Positions 18,016 to 28,847 of a stretch of 64,000 nucleotides of DNA are shown here, piece after piece. The stretch's first letter is position 1; each line of letters starts with the position of its first letter. The notes below the pieces were generated by a model. The model did not search any database. It worked only from the letters and a program-made list of their open reading frames with translations, and was not told where the DNA came from. The position numbers and the translations under genes are program-made. The DNA is from Legionella sp. (GTDB taxonomy: Bacteria; Pseudomonadota; Gammaproteobacteria; Legionellales; Legionellaceae), in contig JARLJQ010000003.1 in NCBI GenBank assembly GCA_031291115.1, positions 218,195 to 282,194 of the forward strand. The letters run 5' to 3'.

Positions 18016-19543
18016 TTTTCTCTAACAATGGTTGTCCCGTCATTTCAGCCGGAGGAGTAATTCCAAGCATGGTCAACATGGTTGGTGCTATATCAATTAA
18101 GCTTCCTTCCGAGCGTGTGAAATGCCATTTACCACCAACATAAACTAAGGGCACTGGCTCACTGGTATGTGCTGTATGAGCCTGGTGAGTGGCATCGTCA
18201 AACATTTCTTCCGCATTGCCATGGTCCGCAGTAATAAGTAATTGTCCCTCATGTTGGGCTAAAGCTTGCCATACTCTGCTCATACAGTGATCAAGACATT
18301 CTATAGCACGCATGGTTGCATTAAAATCGCCACTATGGCCTACCATATCCGCATTGGCGTAATTACAAATAATGACATCAAAGGCCTGGCTGTTAATGGC
18401 TTCAACCAAGCGGTCAGTTAATTGAGGTGCACTCATTTCTGGTTGCAAATTATAAGTAGCTACTTTGGGAGAGGGGATTAAAATCCGTTCTTCATGAGCA
18501 AAAATATGTTCATTGCCGCCATTAAAGAAAAAAGTAACGTGGGCGTATTTTTCAGTTTCTGCAATACGAAGCTGGCTTAAACCATGTGCGGCAAGAACCT
18601 CGCCTAAAGTATTATTTAAAGGTATTGGAGGAAATGCTGTCGTTGTGAGCAGATTTTTATCGTATTGAGTCATGCTGACAAAATCAGACAGTTGCGGCCA
18701 AACGGTTCTTTTAAAATGTGTGAAGGATTTATCAATAAAGGCAGAGGTCAATTGTCTGGCTCTATCAGCACGGAAATTAAAAAATAAAATTACATCCCCG
18801 TTTTCAATTAGTGCTCCGCTACCTATTTGCGTCGGTGGGATGAATTCATCAGACACTTTGTTTTGGTAATAAGATTGAATGGCGGTTTGCGCATCAGTAA
18901 AGTGATGCTCACTTTTGCCTTCAGTTAATAATTTATAGACAGGTTCCACGCGCTCCCAGCGATTATCACGGTCCATCGCGTAATAGCGACCCGTAATGGA
19001 GCAAATAGAACCTACAGGATGATTTTTAAGTTCTGTGTTTAAACGCTCTATACTGTGCAGGGCACTTTGTGGTGGCGTATCGCGCCCATCAAGAAATAAA
19101 TGCAAGCAGACTGAATGAAATTGTTGTTGCGCACAGGCAGCCAGCAAGGCAAATAAATGCTGTTCGTGACTGTGAACACCGCCAGGGGAGAGTAATCCCA
19201 TGATGTGCAGTGATTTTCCGCTTGATTTTAATTGGCTGATAGCTTGTACAAATGCTGGATTACGGGCAAATTCACCTTGATCAATACTTTGATTAATCCG
19301 CGTAAAATCCTGCTGAATGACGCGGCCTGCGCCAATATGCATGTGCCCCACTTCAGAATTACCCATTTGCTCATCAGGTAAACCTACAGGAAGACCGGAA
19401 GCTTCTACAAGAATATGCGGACATGTTTGCCACCATTTATCCCATTGAGGGGTCTGCGCTTGAGCAATCGCATTGTATTTATTTTCTTTGTTATAACCCC
19501 AACCGTCTAAAATCATCAGCAGTAAGGGCGCTTTCTTTTGCAT
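18002..19543 (-). CDS. gpmI: 2,3-bisphosphoglycerate-independent phosphoglycerate mutase
   Basis: This enzyme interconverts 3- and 2-phosphoglycerate in glycolysis with two manganese ions. The chosen start MQKKAPLLLMILDGWGYN gives 513 residues, the standard length; an ATG 15 bases further up adds a weak MMECC extension. Motifs include MILDGWG with the metal Asp, GNSEVGHMHIGAGR with the phosphoserine Ser, DGRDTPP, FFNFRADRARQ, NYANADMVGHSGD and TADHGNAEEM. It is first in the gpmI-envC-ctpA group on the minus strand. The downstream ORF overlaps its stop. Confidence 0.96.
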   Translation of the reverse strand: MQKKAPLLLMILDGWGYNKENKYNAIAQAQTPQWDKWWQTCPHILVEASGLPVGLPDEQMGNSEVGHMHIGAGRVIQQDFTRINQSIDQGEFARNPAFVQAISQLKSSGKSLHIMGLLSPGGVHSHEQHLFALLAACAQQQFHSVCLHLFLDGRDTPPQSALHSIERLNTELKNHPVGSICSITGRYYAMDRDNRWERVEPVYKLLTEGKSEHHFTDAQTAIQSYYQNKVSDEFIPPTQIGSGALIENGDVILFFNFRADRARQLTSAFIDKSFTHFKRTVWPQLSDFVSMTQYDKNLLTTTAFPPIPLNNTLGEVLAAHGLSQLRIAETEKYAHVTFFFNGGNEHIFAHEERILIPSPKVATYNLQPEMSAPQLTDRLVEAINSQAFDVIICNYANADMVGHSGDFNATMRAIECLDHCMSRVWQALAQHEGQLLITADHGNAEEMFDDATHQAHTAHTSEPVPLVYVGGKWHFTRSEGSLIDIAPTMLTMLGITPPAEMTGQPLLEKNAHE

Positions 19544-19665
19544 ACAGCATTCCATCAATCTTGATTCGTTAAATGATTATATATTAAGTATTTCTGACTA
19601 ACACTTAAATTTTTGTATTAAAAAGGTTAGACTATCCACCATTTTTTAGGCTAGGAAGAGTGGTC

Positions 19666-20385
19666 GTGGAACATAAAATTCCTCAACATATTGCCATTGT
19701 GATGGATGGAAACGGTCGTTGGGCTGAAAGTCGAGGTCTGCCACGAATTGATGGTCATAAAGCAGGTGTTGAATCCGTTAAAAAAATGATTCGTACGTGC
19801 ATGACGAAACGAGTGGGTTGCCTTAGTTTATTTGCCTTTAGTTCGGAAAACTGGTCGCGTCCTGCTGAAGAAGTTAACTTTTTAATGGAACTGTTTATTC
19901 AGTCGCTGCGTAAAGAGCTTGAAGAGTTGAACCAGCATGGGATTCGGATGCGTTTTACTGGTGATCGCAGTTTATTATCGCCTGCCTTGCAAGAACAAAT
20001 GCAAGAGGCTGAGACGATGACTGCAAAGAATACTCAGTTGATTTTGAACGTAGTGGTTAATTACGGCGGTAAATGGGATTTGGTCACTGCGGCAAAAAAA
20101 ATGACGCGAGCAGTGATGGCTGGTGAATTTACTTTAGACGAAATTAACGAAGCACAGTTTGAACAATATCTTGATACTTACGGGTTACCCGAACCGGATT
20201 TATTTATCCGTACTAGTGGTGAATTGAGGATCAGTAATTTTTTCCTTTGGCAGCTTGCTTATACAGAACTTTATTTTACAGAAGTGCATTGGCCCGATTT
20301 TGGCGAGCAAGAGCTGGAATTGGCTCTTGCATCCTTTAGCAAGAGAAAAAGACGGTTTGGGCAAGTGCTTAGTGAACTTAATTAA
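19666..20385 (+). CDS. uppS: Undecaprenyl diphosphate synthase (isoprenyl transferase)
   Basis: UppS adds eight isopentenyl units to farnesyl diphosphate to make the C55 lipid carrier for peptidoglycan and surface polysaccharides. I chose GTG 19666 because AGGAAG at 19653-19658 is seven bases before it; GTG 19660 would leave almost no spacing. Signatures: [20 protein letters not shown] at the N-terminus, [11 protein letters not shown], and [20 protein letters not shown] with [18 protein letters not shown] at the C-terminus. It starts the envelope block, with cdsA 68 bases downstream. Confidence 0.96.
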   Translation: MEHKIPQHIAIVMDGNGRWAESRGLPRIDGHKAGVESVKKMIRTCMTKRVGCLSLFAFSSENWSRPAEEVNFLMELFIQSLRKELEELNQHGIRMRFTGDRSLLSPALQEQMQEAETMTAKNTQLILNVVVNYGGKWDLVTAAKKMTRAVMAGEFTLDEINEAQFEQYLDTYGLPEPDLFIRTSGELRISNFFLWQLAYTELYFTEVHWPDFGEQELELALASFSKRKRRFGQVLSELN

Positions 20386-20453
20386 ATCAGTCATCTTCCG
20401 TATTAATTAGTACTGATGCGGTTACAACCTTATTTACATGAAAGGGCAATATT

Positions 20454-21236
20454 ATGTTTTTACAACGTTTAATTACTTCCTTGATTTTAGTGCCCGTGGT
20501 GTTGCTCGTTATATTTTACGGTAATCCTTGGGTTTTGGCAGGAATTGTATTGCTGGTGCTTTTAGTAGCAGGGAAAGAATGTTTCCAACTTATTCCCTTG
20601 AAAAAAATACCCCTGCAAGCAGGTTTTATGCTGGCCTTATTCTTGGCTTTATGGGCTTGTGGCCATGTATTTACTTATTGGTTGCATGTGGGATTAATCC
20701 TGTGGGTTTTTAATATTGCTGCAATTTTGAGCTTCCCCAAATCACAAGATTATTGGGGGTATCCTACAATAGTTGCTGGTGCTTTCTTGGTGCTCTTGCC
20801 TTTATTTATTCAAAGTTTGATTCATTTATATTCTTTGCCTGAAGGAAAAGGTTTGCTGGTTTATTTATTATTCCTTATCTGGGCATCTGATATTGGCGCC
20901 TACCTCAACGGCAAGATGTTAGGAAAACATAAATTGATTCCACAAGTCAGCCCTGGAAAATCCTGGGAGGGCGTTTTAGGTGGGGTGATTCTATCGATGA
21001 TAGTTGCTGGAGTAGGTAGCATGTGCTTCCATTCAGCCCCAGTGTATTGGTACTTCTTAGCTTTATGTACGGTTATTATTTCAATTTTTGGTGATTTATT
21101 TATTAGTATCCTGAAACGACGCTGTCATTTAAAAGATACAGGCGCTATTATCCCAGGCCATGGCGGCGTATTAGATCGATTGGATAGTTTGATTGCTGCT
21201 TTACCGTTATTTTATTTTGGCTTAACTTTGGGGTAG
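20454..21236 (+). CDS. cdsA: Phosphatidate cytidylyltransferase
   Basis: CdsA makes CDP-diacylglycerol from phosphatidate and CTP, the branch point of phospholipid synthesis. The 260-residue polytopic protein has about seven to eight membrane segments and the family signature near the C-terminus (KRRCHLKDTGAIIPGHGGVLDRLDS). An ISPGKSWEG-type motif is also present, here QVSPGKSWEGVLGG. rseP begins four bases after the stop, so the two are probably coupled. In many gammaproteobacteria dxr lies between cdsA and rseP; it is absent here. Confidence 0.95.
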   Translation: MFLQRLITSLILVPVVLLVIFYGNPWVLAGIVLLVLLVAGKECFQLIPLKKIPLQAGFMLALFLALWACGHVFTYWLHVGLILWVFNIAAILSFPKSQDYWGYPTIVAGAFLVLLPLFIQSLIHLYSLPEGKGLLVYLLFLIWASDIGAYLNGKMLGKHKLIPQVSPGKSWEGVLGGVILSMIVAGVGSMCFHSAPVYWYFLALCTVIISIFGDLFISILKRRCHLKDTGAIIPGHGGVLDRLDSLIAALPLFYFGLTLG

Positions 21237-21240
21237 CACG

Positions 21241-22593
21241 ATGCTTTTGACTCTACTGTATTTCTTTCTTGCCTTGTTGCTGCTGGTTACGGTGCATGAG
21301 TACGGCCATTTTCAAGTGGCGCGTTGGTGCGGTGTGAAAGTGCTGCGTTTTTCTTTTGGTTTTGGCAAAGTCTTAGCACGCTGGCATGATAAAAAAGGCA
21401 CGGAATACGCCTGGTCATTATTTCCTTTAGGTGGTTACGTCAAGATGCTTGATGAGTCTGAAGGGGACGTAGCTGAAAGCGAACGTCATTTAGCCTTTAA
21501 TAATAAGTCCGTCTGGGCGCGTATCGCGATTGTGCTGGCGGGCCCTTTATTTAATTTTATTTTTGCTTTTGTTGCCCTATGGCTGGTTTTAATTATTGGT
21601 ATGCATTCTTTAGCACCAATGATTGAGTCAGTAAAGCCAAATAGTATTGCGGCGAATGCAGGACTTACCGCAAAAGAAGAAATTATTGCTCTGAATGACA
21701 TCAAGATAAACAGCTGGCGCGATTTTCAGTACGCCTTGATGCCTCTGGTTGGTTCTAAAGAAACGGTGCGTCTGACTGTAAAATCGCAGGTGGATGGGCA
21801 TCAAAGCCAAATCATGCTGCCTTTAGCGGACTGGGAATTAGACAGTAAGAAGCCAGATCCTCTTAAAAGCTTAGGAATAGAGCCTTTTATCCCATCAATA
21901 CCTCCTGTAGTCGGCGAAGTAATCCCTGATGCTCCAGCAGCAAAAGCAGGATTGAAAAATGGGGATAAAATAGTAAGCGTGGATGGTAAGCCCTTCGATG
22001 ATTGGCTGTTTTTAGTGAATTACGTGAAAGAGCGTCCTGATGCGCAATTAACGCTGCAAGTTAATAGAAAAGGCAGTGTACAAGATGTCGTCGTTTATAC
22101 TGGCAGTCAGGATAATAAAGGCACGGTTGAGGGCTTTTTAGGTTTGCGTTCGCAAAAAGTGGACTGGCCATCGCATTGGCTGCGTTTGGAACGACAAAAT
22201 CCTCTTGAAGCAATAGGTACGGCATTCAAACAAACCATACAACTTACAGAGACAACTTTTATTTTAATGGGGCGTTTGATTACCGGAAAATTGGGGATCA
22301 AGAGCATCAGTGGTCCGGTTGGCATTGCTCAGGGGGCAGGAGATTCAGGACGTGGTGGTTTGGCTTCTTATTTATTTTTCTTAGCTTTGGTGAGTATCAG
22401 TTTGGGGGCTTTAAATCTATTGCCCATTCCTATGCTGGATGGAGGTCATCTGTTGTATTATGTGCTCGAAATTATTATACGCAGGCCCGTATCAGACAGT
22501 TTAAAATCAGCAGGGGCTTATGTAGGTTTATTGTTGTTAGGGGCTTTGATGTTTGTTGCATTGACTAATGATATATCAAGGCTTACAAGTTAG
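21241..22593 (+). CDS. rseP: Site-2 regulated intramembrane zinc metalloprotease RseP
   Basis: RseP cleaves membrane-embedded anti-sigma factors (RseA in E. coli) and remnant signal peptides. The 450-residue protein has the zinc motif HEYGH at residues 19-23 in the first membrane helix and two PDZ domains in the periplasmic loop (about 125-195 and 220-280; VIPDAPAAKAGLKNGDKIVS). The third zinc ligand motif LLPIPMLDGGHLLYY and a final membrane helix lie near the C-terminus. It is tightly linked to cdsA upstream and followed by bamA after a palindrome. Confidence 0.96.
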   Translation: MLLTLLYFFLALLLLVTVHEYGHFQVARWCGVKVLRFSFGFGKVLARWHDKKGTEYAWSLFPLGGYVKMLDESEGDVAESERHLAFNNKSVWARIAIVLAGPLFNFIFAFVALWLVLIIGMHSLAPMIESVKPNSIAANAGLTAKEEIIALNDIKINSWRDFQYALMPLVGSKETVRLTVKSQVDGHQSQIMLPLADWELDSKKPDPLKSLGIEPFIPSIPPVVGEVIPDAPAAKAGLKNGDKIVSVDGKPFDDWLFLVNYVKERPDAQLTLQVNRKGSVQDVVVYTGSQDNKGTVEGFLGLRSQKVDWPSHWLRLERQNPLEAIGTAFKQTIQLTETTFILMGRLITGKLGIKSISGPVGIAQGAGDSGRGGLASYLFFLALVSISLGALNLLPIPMLDGGHLLYYVLEIIIRRPVSDSLKSAGAYVGLLLLGALMFVALTNDISRLTS

Positions 22594-22623
22594 GGTTTAA
22601 AAGGTGTCATGGATGATATTGCC

Positions 22624-22643
22624 GTTGGGCTTTAAAGCCCAAC
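22624..22643. terminator. Perfect 20-bp palindrome between rseP and bamA
   Basis: GTTGGGCTTTAAAGCCCAAC is a perfect palindrome 31 bases after the rseP stop. It lacks a U tract. It could be a weak terminator or processing site separating the lipid genes from bamA. Confidence 0.5.
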
Positions 22644-22783
22644 TTACAGAGTAAGGCAAGTAATAAGTTGGAGAACAGAAACTTGACAGTGGTTTCTACT
22701 TCCTATAAAAGTGTTTCAATTTTAGGTGTGACTGGATCAATCTGTAATTCAGAAGAGCACGTAGTACTGGATGTAAAATAATA

Positions 22784-25096
22784 ATGAAAAAAATCAGTAG
22801 TAAATTGTTAGTAGGGGTTTGTTGCTCCACGCTTTTAGCTTGGTCTTCTCAAACAATGGCAGATGATGGTTTTATTGTTCGTGGCATTAAAGTAACTGGG
22901 TTACACCGCGTTTCCTCTGGAACTGTATTAAACTATATTCCCGTGCAAGTCGGTGAAGAAGTCAACTCCAGCTCGACAGGTGAGATTATTCGCACTCTTT
23001 ATGATACCGGTTTTTTTCAGTCAGTTGCATTAGAGCGTCAAGGTAATATATTGATAGTGAACGTGGTGGAACGCTCAACCATTGGTGCTATTAATATTAC
23101 GGGAAATAAAGAAATTCCCACTGAAAAAATGAAAGAGTTCCTTAAAGAAATGGGCTTGGTAAAAGGCCGTGTATTCCAAAAATCATCTTTGGAGCGCTTG
23201 GAAAAAGAATTAAAGAAAGCCTACAATGCTCGAGGCAAATACAACTCACGCATTGAAACCCGAATTTCTCAGCTCACAGATAACCGTGTTTCTATTAACA
23301 TCAACGTTTCTGAAGGGCGTGTATCACGAATCAAGAAAATAAAAATTATCGGGAATCATGATTTCACCGATAACGAATTATTACCAGAATTTGCTTTATC
23401 TACTTCAAATTTGTTTACGTACTTTACTAAGAAAGACCAATACTCAAAATCAGGTATGGATGCGTCTTTGGAAGCGTTACGTTCGTACTATCTGGACAGA
23501 GGTTATTTAAAATTTAATATCGTCTCTTCACAAGTATTACTGTCACCCGATAGAAAAGACGTCTACATTAATGTACAAATTTATGAAGGTCCGCAGTATC
23601 ATTTTTCAGGTTATAAAACTGCAGGTAATACCATACTCCCTAAAGAAAAACTGGCACCTTTAATTCAGGTTCATAAAGGGGATGTATTCTCACGTAAAAA
23701 AGTAACTGAATCCATTTCTGCTATCGGTTTGGCCTTGGGGGATGTGGGTTATGGTTTCCCGGCAATTAATGCTGAGCCGCGATTGGATGAGAAAAACAAA
23801 ACAGTCTTTATTACCTTCGTTATTGAGCCTGGTCGTCATGTGTACGTGCACCGGATTAAATTCCATGGCAACACGAAAACCAGTGATTATGTATTACGAA
23901 GTGTTATCCGCCAGGATGAGGGCGGTTTATTATCCTTACATAATATTAAAGAATCAGAGCGCCAATTACGTTTATTAGGCTATTTGAAAAACGTAGATGT
24001 TAAGACTACACCAGTACCTGGAGCTAATAATCAGGTTGACTTGGATATCAACGTAGAAGAAGCACCTTCTGCTGAAGCAAGTGCTTCTGTTGGTTACGGT
24101 ACTAACGGCTATCAATTAAATGCGTCTGTAAATCAGCATAACTTTATGGGGACAGGCCGTTCCATGGGGGCTGCCTTTACTTCCAGTAAGTGGGGACAAG
24201 ATTACTCCCTTAATTATTACAATCCGTTTTATACCGATACAGGTATTGGACGTGGTGTGAATCTTTATTTCGCACGAGTCGACCCTAGAAATCTTAATGT
24301 CAGTACCTACAGCTCGGACCGATTTGGTGGCGATGTGAACTATAATTTCCCATTGGGTGAAGCAAGCAGCTTCCAGGCGGGTTATGGTTATCAAGATGTG
24401 GAAATTAAAACAGTAGGCTATGTTGTTCCTATTCAGAACTTCGTTGCAGCATATGGTCGTCATTTCCAGGAAATTCGTTTGTCTACTGGTTGGGCTAGAA
24501 ACAGTTACGATCAATTCCCTTACCCAACTCGTGGTATGAACCAGCAGCTGTCTGCAGTGGTTGCCTTACCTGCAACATCAAGCTCTCTATCTTATTATAA
24601 GAGTTCGTATCAAGCGCGTCTGTATCAACCTATAGCACACGGCTGGATCTTCTCTTTACAAGGATTTGCGGGTTACGGAAACATGTTCAGTAATAAAGGC
24701 TTACCATTCTTCGAAAACTATTATGCTGGGGGAACGGCGCAACCTGGTCAGGTTCGTGGTTATGACAGTTTCTCCTTAGGCCCATTGGATAACTTGCACA
24801 ACTCTATGGGGGGGAACTTCCTGGCGAGTGCTAGTGCGGGTATTATCTTACCTTATCCATTAAGTCGTGATAACGTAAGAACCACGGTATTTGCTGATGC
24901 GGGTAACGTATTTGCTTATAATACTCAAGCCATGTTTACTGGCTTTGATGCAGGTCCTTTACGTTACTCAGCAGGTCTTTCTGTTGAATGGCGTTCACCA
25001 TTTGGACCGTTGGCATTCAGTGTTGCGAAAGCATTGAACCCACAACCCTTTGATCAACAACAATTGTTCCAATTTGCCTTGTCTTCAGGGTTTTAG
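22784..25096 (+). CDS. bamA: Outer membrane protein assembly factor BamA
   Basis: BamA is the central beta-barrel of the BAM complex that inserts outer-membrane proteins. The 770-residue precursor has a Sec signal (residues 1-26, ending TMADD). Five POTRA domains follow from about 27 to 425 (FIVRGIKVTGLHRVSSGTVL, STIGAINITGNKEIPTEKMK, SRIKKIKIIGNHDFTDNELL, YHFSGYKTAGNTILPKEKLA, VYVHRIKFHGNTKTSDYVLR). A 16-strand barrel carries the VRGY motif (GQVRGYDSFSLGP) and a terminal aromatic QLFQFALSSGF. It precedes skp, as in most gammaproteobacteria, although a REP-like element separates them. Confidence 0.97.
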   Translation: MKKISSKLLVGVCCSTLLAWSSQTMADDGFIVRGIKVTGLHRVSSGTVLNYIPVQVGEEVNSSSTGEIIRTLYDTGFFQSVALERQGNILIVNVVERSTIGAINITGNKEIPTEKMKEFLKEMGLVKGRVFQKSSLERLEKELKKAYNARGKYNSRIETRISQLTDNRVSININVSEGRVSRIKKIKIIGNHDFTDNELLPEFALSTSNLFTYFTKKDQYSKSGMDASLEALRSYYLDRGYLKFNIVSSQVLLSPDRKDVYINVQIYEGPQYHFSGYKTAGNTILPKEKLAPLIQVHKGDVFSRKKVTESISAIGLALGDVGYGFPAINAEPRLDEKNKTVFITFVIEPGRHVYVHRIKFHGNTKTSDYVLRSVIRQDEGGLLSLHNIKESERQLRLLGYLKNVDVKTTPVPGANNQVDLDINVEEAPSAEASASVGYGTNGYQLNASVNQHNFMGTGRSMGAAFTSSKWGQDYSLNYYNPFYTDTGIGRGVNLYFARVDPRNLNVSTYSSDRFGGDVNYNFPLGEASSFQAGYGYQDVEIKTVGYVVPIQNFVAAYGRHFQEIRLSTGWARNSYDQFPYPTRGMNQQLSAVVALPATSSSLSYYKSSYQARLYQPIAHGWIFSLQGFAGYGNMFSNKGLPFFENYYAGGTAQPGQVRGYDSFSLGPLDNLHNSMGGNFLASASAGIILPYPLSRDNVRTTVFADAGNVFAYNTQAMFTGFDAGPLRYSAGLSVEWRSPFGPLAFSVAKALNPQPFDQQQLFQFALSSGF

Positions 25097-25110
25097 TATA
25101 CCTTTCGTCG

Positions 25111-25194
25111 CGTCATCCAGAGCGTAGCGAAGGACCTTCCCTCAAGTGGCACTGAGCCACAATCAGGAGGTCCTTCGCTACGCTCTGGATGACG
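25111..25194. repeat. REP-like inverted repeat, GTCATCCAGAGCG family (best-preserved copy)
   Basis: Arms of about 27 bases match perfectly, starting CGTCATCCAGAGCGTAGCGA and ending with its reverse complement. A central 25-30 bases (containing AGTGGCACTGAGCCAC) is itself partly palindromic. It lies between bamA and skp and could stabilise or end the bamA transcript. Confidence 0.92.
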
Positions 25195-25295
25195 GGATTT
25201 AACCATATAAATTATATTTAAAATCTACTCTTACACATATCGCAACCCATTTCGAATTATGCTAGCATCTTGGTCTTTAATTGAGGAGATAGTTT

Positions 25296-25793
25296 ATGAA
25301 ACAGTTCGGTGTGGTTCTAGCTTTGGTATTCAGCGTTTTCAGTGCAAATGCATTTGCTGATGCTGCAAAAATTGGCGTTGTTGATTTACAAAAAATCATG
25401 CAGACTTCAAGCCAGATGAAAGACATTCAACAAAAATTGGAACAAGAATTTAAACCACGTCGCGATAAATTAGTAGCGATGGAAGCAAGCTTGAAAGCTG
25501 ATGTAGAAAAATTCAAGCGTGATGGCGCTGTTTTGAGTGCTACTCAAAAGAAAGATATGGAAAAGAAAATGATCGGCATGCAACAACAATTAGAGCGTGA
25601 TGGTCAACAATACCAACAAGAAGTAAGTACTGCGAACAACGAAGCAATGGAAGGTCTGTACACTAAAGTACGTGCAGCAATCCAGAAAGTTGCTAAAGAT
25701 GATAAATACGATCTTATTGTGCAAAAAGATGCTGCACCGTTCAGTGCCGAAACTCTTGATGTAACTGATAAAGTTGTTAAAGCAATTAACTAA
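25296..25793 (+). CDS. skp: Periplasmic chaperone Skp (OmpH family)
   Basis: Skp shields unfolded outer-membrane proteins in the periplasm before BAM inserts them. The 165-residue precursor has a signal peptide (residues 1-22, ending NAFADA). The family start KIGVVDLQKIMQTSSQMKD follows, then a long charged coiled-coil (about 35-120), and the ending YDLIVQKDAAPFSAETLDVTDKVV. It lies directly downstream of bamA and upstream of an lpxD remnant and fabZ, the canonical order. A TTGAGGAGA ribosome site precedes the ATG. Confidence 0.95.
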   Translation: MKQFGVVLALVFSVFSANAFADAAKIGVVDLQKIMQTSSQMKDIQQKLEQEFKPRRDKLVAMEASLKADVEKFKRDGAVLSATQKKDMEKKMIGMQQQLERDGQQYQQEVSTANNEAMEGLYTKVRAAIQKVAKDDKYDLIVQKDAAPFSAETLDVTDKVVKAIN

Positions 25794-25808
25794 TTTGGCG
25801 ATATACCG

Positions 25809-25970
25809 TTGCTAACCTTAGCACAATTAGCCGAACAGTTAGGTGGCGTGTGGCATGGAAATGCCAATCACGCCATTTTTTTTGCATCTTTAAGCAGAGC
25901 AACATCCCGAGATCTTGCTTATATAGTAAAGCTTGGGGCTTTAGAGAAAAAATTGGCCGATGCCGAATGA
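25809..25970 (+). pseudogene. lpxD: lpxD relic (UDP-3-O-acylglucosamine N-acyltransferase), internally deleted
   Basis: From TTG 25809 the frame reads LTLAQLAEQLGGVWHGNANH then AIFFASLSRATSRDLAYI, which matches the N-terminal uridine-binding start of LpxD (about 40 residues). It then passes into KLGALEKKLADAE and a stop, like the last helix of LpxD. Everything between, about 285 residues including the whole left-handed beta-helix, is missing. The position, between skp and fabZ, is exactly where lpxD sits in gammaproteobacteria. The remnant cannot encode an acyltransferase. Another lpxD must exist elsewhere; Legionella are known to carry paralogues. Confidence 0.82.
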
Positions 25971-26065
25971 TCAGTGAATTTTACATTTATAATTGATTTG
26001 AACAGATGAAAGCAGGATAATAATTCCACTTTGAGATACTTGACAATAAAAACGAGAAATTGTGT

Positions 26066-26518
26066 ATGAGTGGACCTCTAGATATAAAACAAATATTTGA
26101 TTTGTTGCCTCATCGTTACCCCTTACTTTTAGTAGATAAAGTACTGGATTATAAGGCCATGGATTTTTTAACGGCAATAAAAAATGTCAGTATCAATGAG
26201 CATTTTTTTGCAGGCCATTTTCCAGGAAATCCGGTCATGCCCGGGGTATTAATGTTGGAAGCTTTGGCCCAAGCCAGTGGTATTTTAGCGAGTTTGTCGC
26301 AAGCGCCAAAAGAAAACGTTGAAATTTTGCATTTTTTCGCAGGTATTGATAATGCAAAATTCAAACAAGTCGTAGTTCCGGGGGATCAGTTACGCTTGGA
26401 AGTTAAATTTTTAGGGAAAAAACGAGAATTTTGGCGTACGCATGGTGAAGTTTATGTGGGCGATAAATTAGCCTGTTCTGCGGATTTATTAAGTGCAGCA
26501 AAGGAAATTCAAAAGTGA
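26066..26518 (+). CDS. fabZ: 3-hydroxyacyl-ACP dehydratase FabZ
   Basis: FabZ dehydrates beta-hydroxyacyl-ACP in fatty acid elongation and competes with lipid A synthesis for its substrate. I chose ATG 26066 (150 residues) rather than TTG 26060, as the family starts near MSGPLDIKQIFDLLPHRYPL. The hot-dog fold signature is visible: LPHRYPLLLVDKVL, NEHFFAGHFPGNPVMPGVLMLEALAQ (catalytic His and Glu). It overlaps lpxA by four bases (GTGA), implying translational coupling. Confidence 0.96.
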   Translation: MSGPLDIKQIFDLLPHRYPLLLVDKVLDYKAMDFLTAIKNVSINEHFFAGHFPGNPVMPGVLMLEALAQASGILASLSQAPKENVEILHFFAGIDNAKFKQVVVPGDQLRLEVKFLGKKREFWRTHGEVYVGDKLACSADLLSAAKEIQK

Positions 26519-27285
26519 TAGATGAAAGAGCAATAATTCACCCCTCGGCTAAATTGGCAAAAGGTGTAACCGTAGGTCCAGGCACAATAATTGGCGCAAA
26601 TGTTGAGATAGGCGAAAACACATGGATTGGTCCTTATGTGGTAATTGAGGGACCAACAACCATTGGCAAAAATAATAAAATATTTCAGTTTGCTTCTGTA
26701 GGTGATGAACCACAGGATATTACTTATAAAGGCGAACCAACGCGATTGGAAATTGGTGATAATAACATCATCCGCGAATATTGCATGATCAGTCGTGGCA
26801 CCGTTAAAGGCGGTGGTTTGACAAAAATTGGTAATAATAACTTCTTAATGGCCTATGCACATATTGGCCATGACTGCATGTTAGGTAATAACATCATTAT
26901 GGTGAGTTATGCTGCTTTATCGGGTCATGTGATTGTTGATGATTATGTAAATATTGGCGCCTATGCTGCGATTCATCAATTTTGTCATGTTGGTGCTTAT
27001 GCATTTATTGCGCGCGCGACTTATGTGACTAAAGATGTTCTGCCGTACCTCATGATTGCAGGTCAGAATACTTCAGCATTTGGTATTAATACAGTAGGCT
27101 TACGCCGTCGTGGATTTACCTCCGAAGCAATTGATACCTTGCGACGGGCCTATAAAGTCATTTTCCGTAAAGGATTCACAGTGCAACAAGCTTTGACCGA
27201 ATTAGAGCTGATGCAAAACGAGTGTCCGGAATTGATTCCAATGATTGATGCATTGAATAAATCAACACGTGGTATTGTAAGATAA
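26515..27285 (+). CDS. lpxA: Acyl-ACP--UDP-N-acetylglucosamine O-acyltransferase LpxA
   Basis: LpxA performs the first step of lipid A synthesis, adding a hydroxyacyl chain to UDP-GlcNAc. The 256-residue protein starts at GTG inside the fabZ stop and shows hexapeptide repeats of the left-handed beta-helix (IIHPSAKLAKGVTVGPGTII, VEIGENTWIGPYVVIEGPTT). The conserved AYAHIGHDCMLGNNIIM carries the catalytic His, and AIHQFCHVGAYAFIARA follows. The C-terminal helical part has AFGINTVGLRRRGF. lpxB, which often follows, is not here; serS is next instead. Confidence 0.96.
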   Translation: MIDERAIIHPSAKLAKGVTVGPGTIIGANVEIGENTWIGPYVVIEGPTTIGKNNKIFQFASVGDEPQDITYKGEPTRLEIGDNNIIREYCMISRGTVKGGGLTKIGNNNFLMAYAHIGHDCMLGNNIIMVSYAALSGHVIVDDYVNIGAYAAIHQFCHVGAYAFIARATYVTKDVLPYLMIAGQNTSAFGINTVGLRRRGFTSEAIDTLRRAYKVIFRKGFTVQQALTELELMQNECPELIPMIDALNKSTRGIVR

Positions 27286-27374
27286 ATTAAGGATTGGCTC
27301 TGTTCTTTTAAAAGGGCAGACCAGACTTACACTACTCGTACAGTGTGCCAAAAAACTAATTATTAGAGTGATAG

Positions 27375-28661
<1,287 letters not shown>

Positions 28662-28680
28662 TATCGTACTTCATGAAAGA

Positions 28681-28735
28681 AAGTTCGCCTTGTTTTTGGG
28701 CTTAGTGCCCAATTAATGGGCGGACTTGTTTTTTT
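28681..28735 (+). terminator. Rho-independent terminator after serS
   Basis: Outer arms AAGTTCGCC and GGCGGACTT (one mismatch) enclose an inner hairpin TTGGGC/GCCCAA, followed by GTTTTTTT. It lies 20 bases after the serS stop. Confidence 0.78.
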
Positions 28736-28847
28736 ATGAGCGTCTCTTCTTTTCTTTTTAAATTATCTGGATTTTTTTTTGCCCAGAGTAATAATTTCGC
28801 GTTACAATAAAATGTATGGGCTGATTGTGATTTTATGGAGAAAATCA

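Noticed and set aside
24116..24514. 132-residue minus-strand open frame inside bamA
   Set aside because: It lies fully antisense to the conserved barrel region of bamA, and has biased composition and no plausible start signal.
28779..28847. Longer start for the secreted unknown protein
   Set aside because: The upstream ATG lacks a ribosome site and would bury the signal peptide behind 23 residues; ATG 28848 has GGAG with good spacing.
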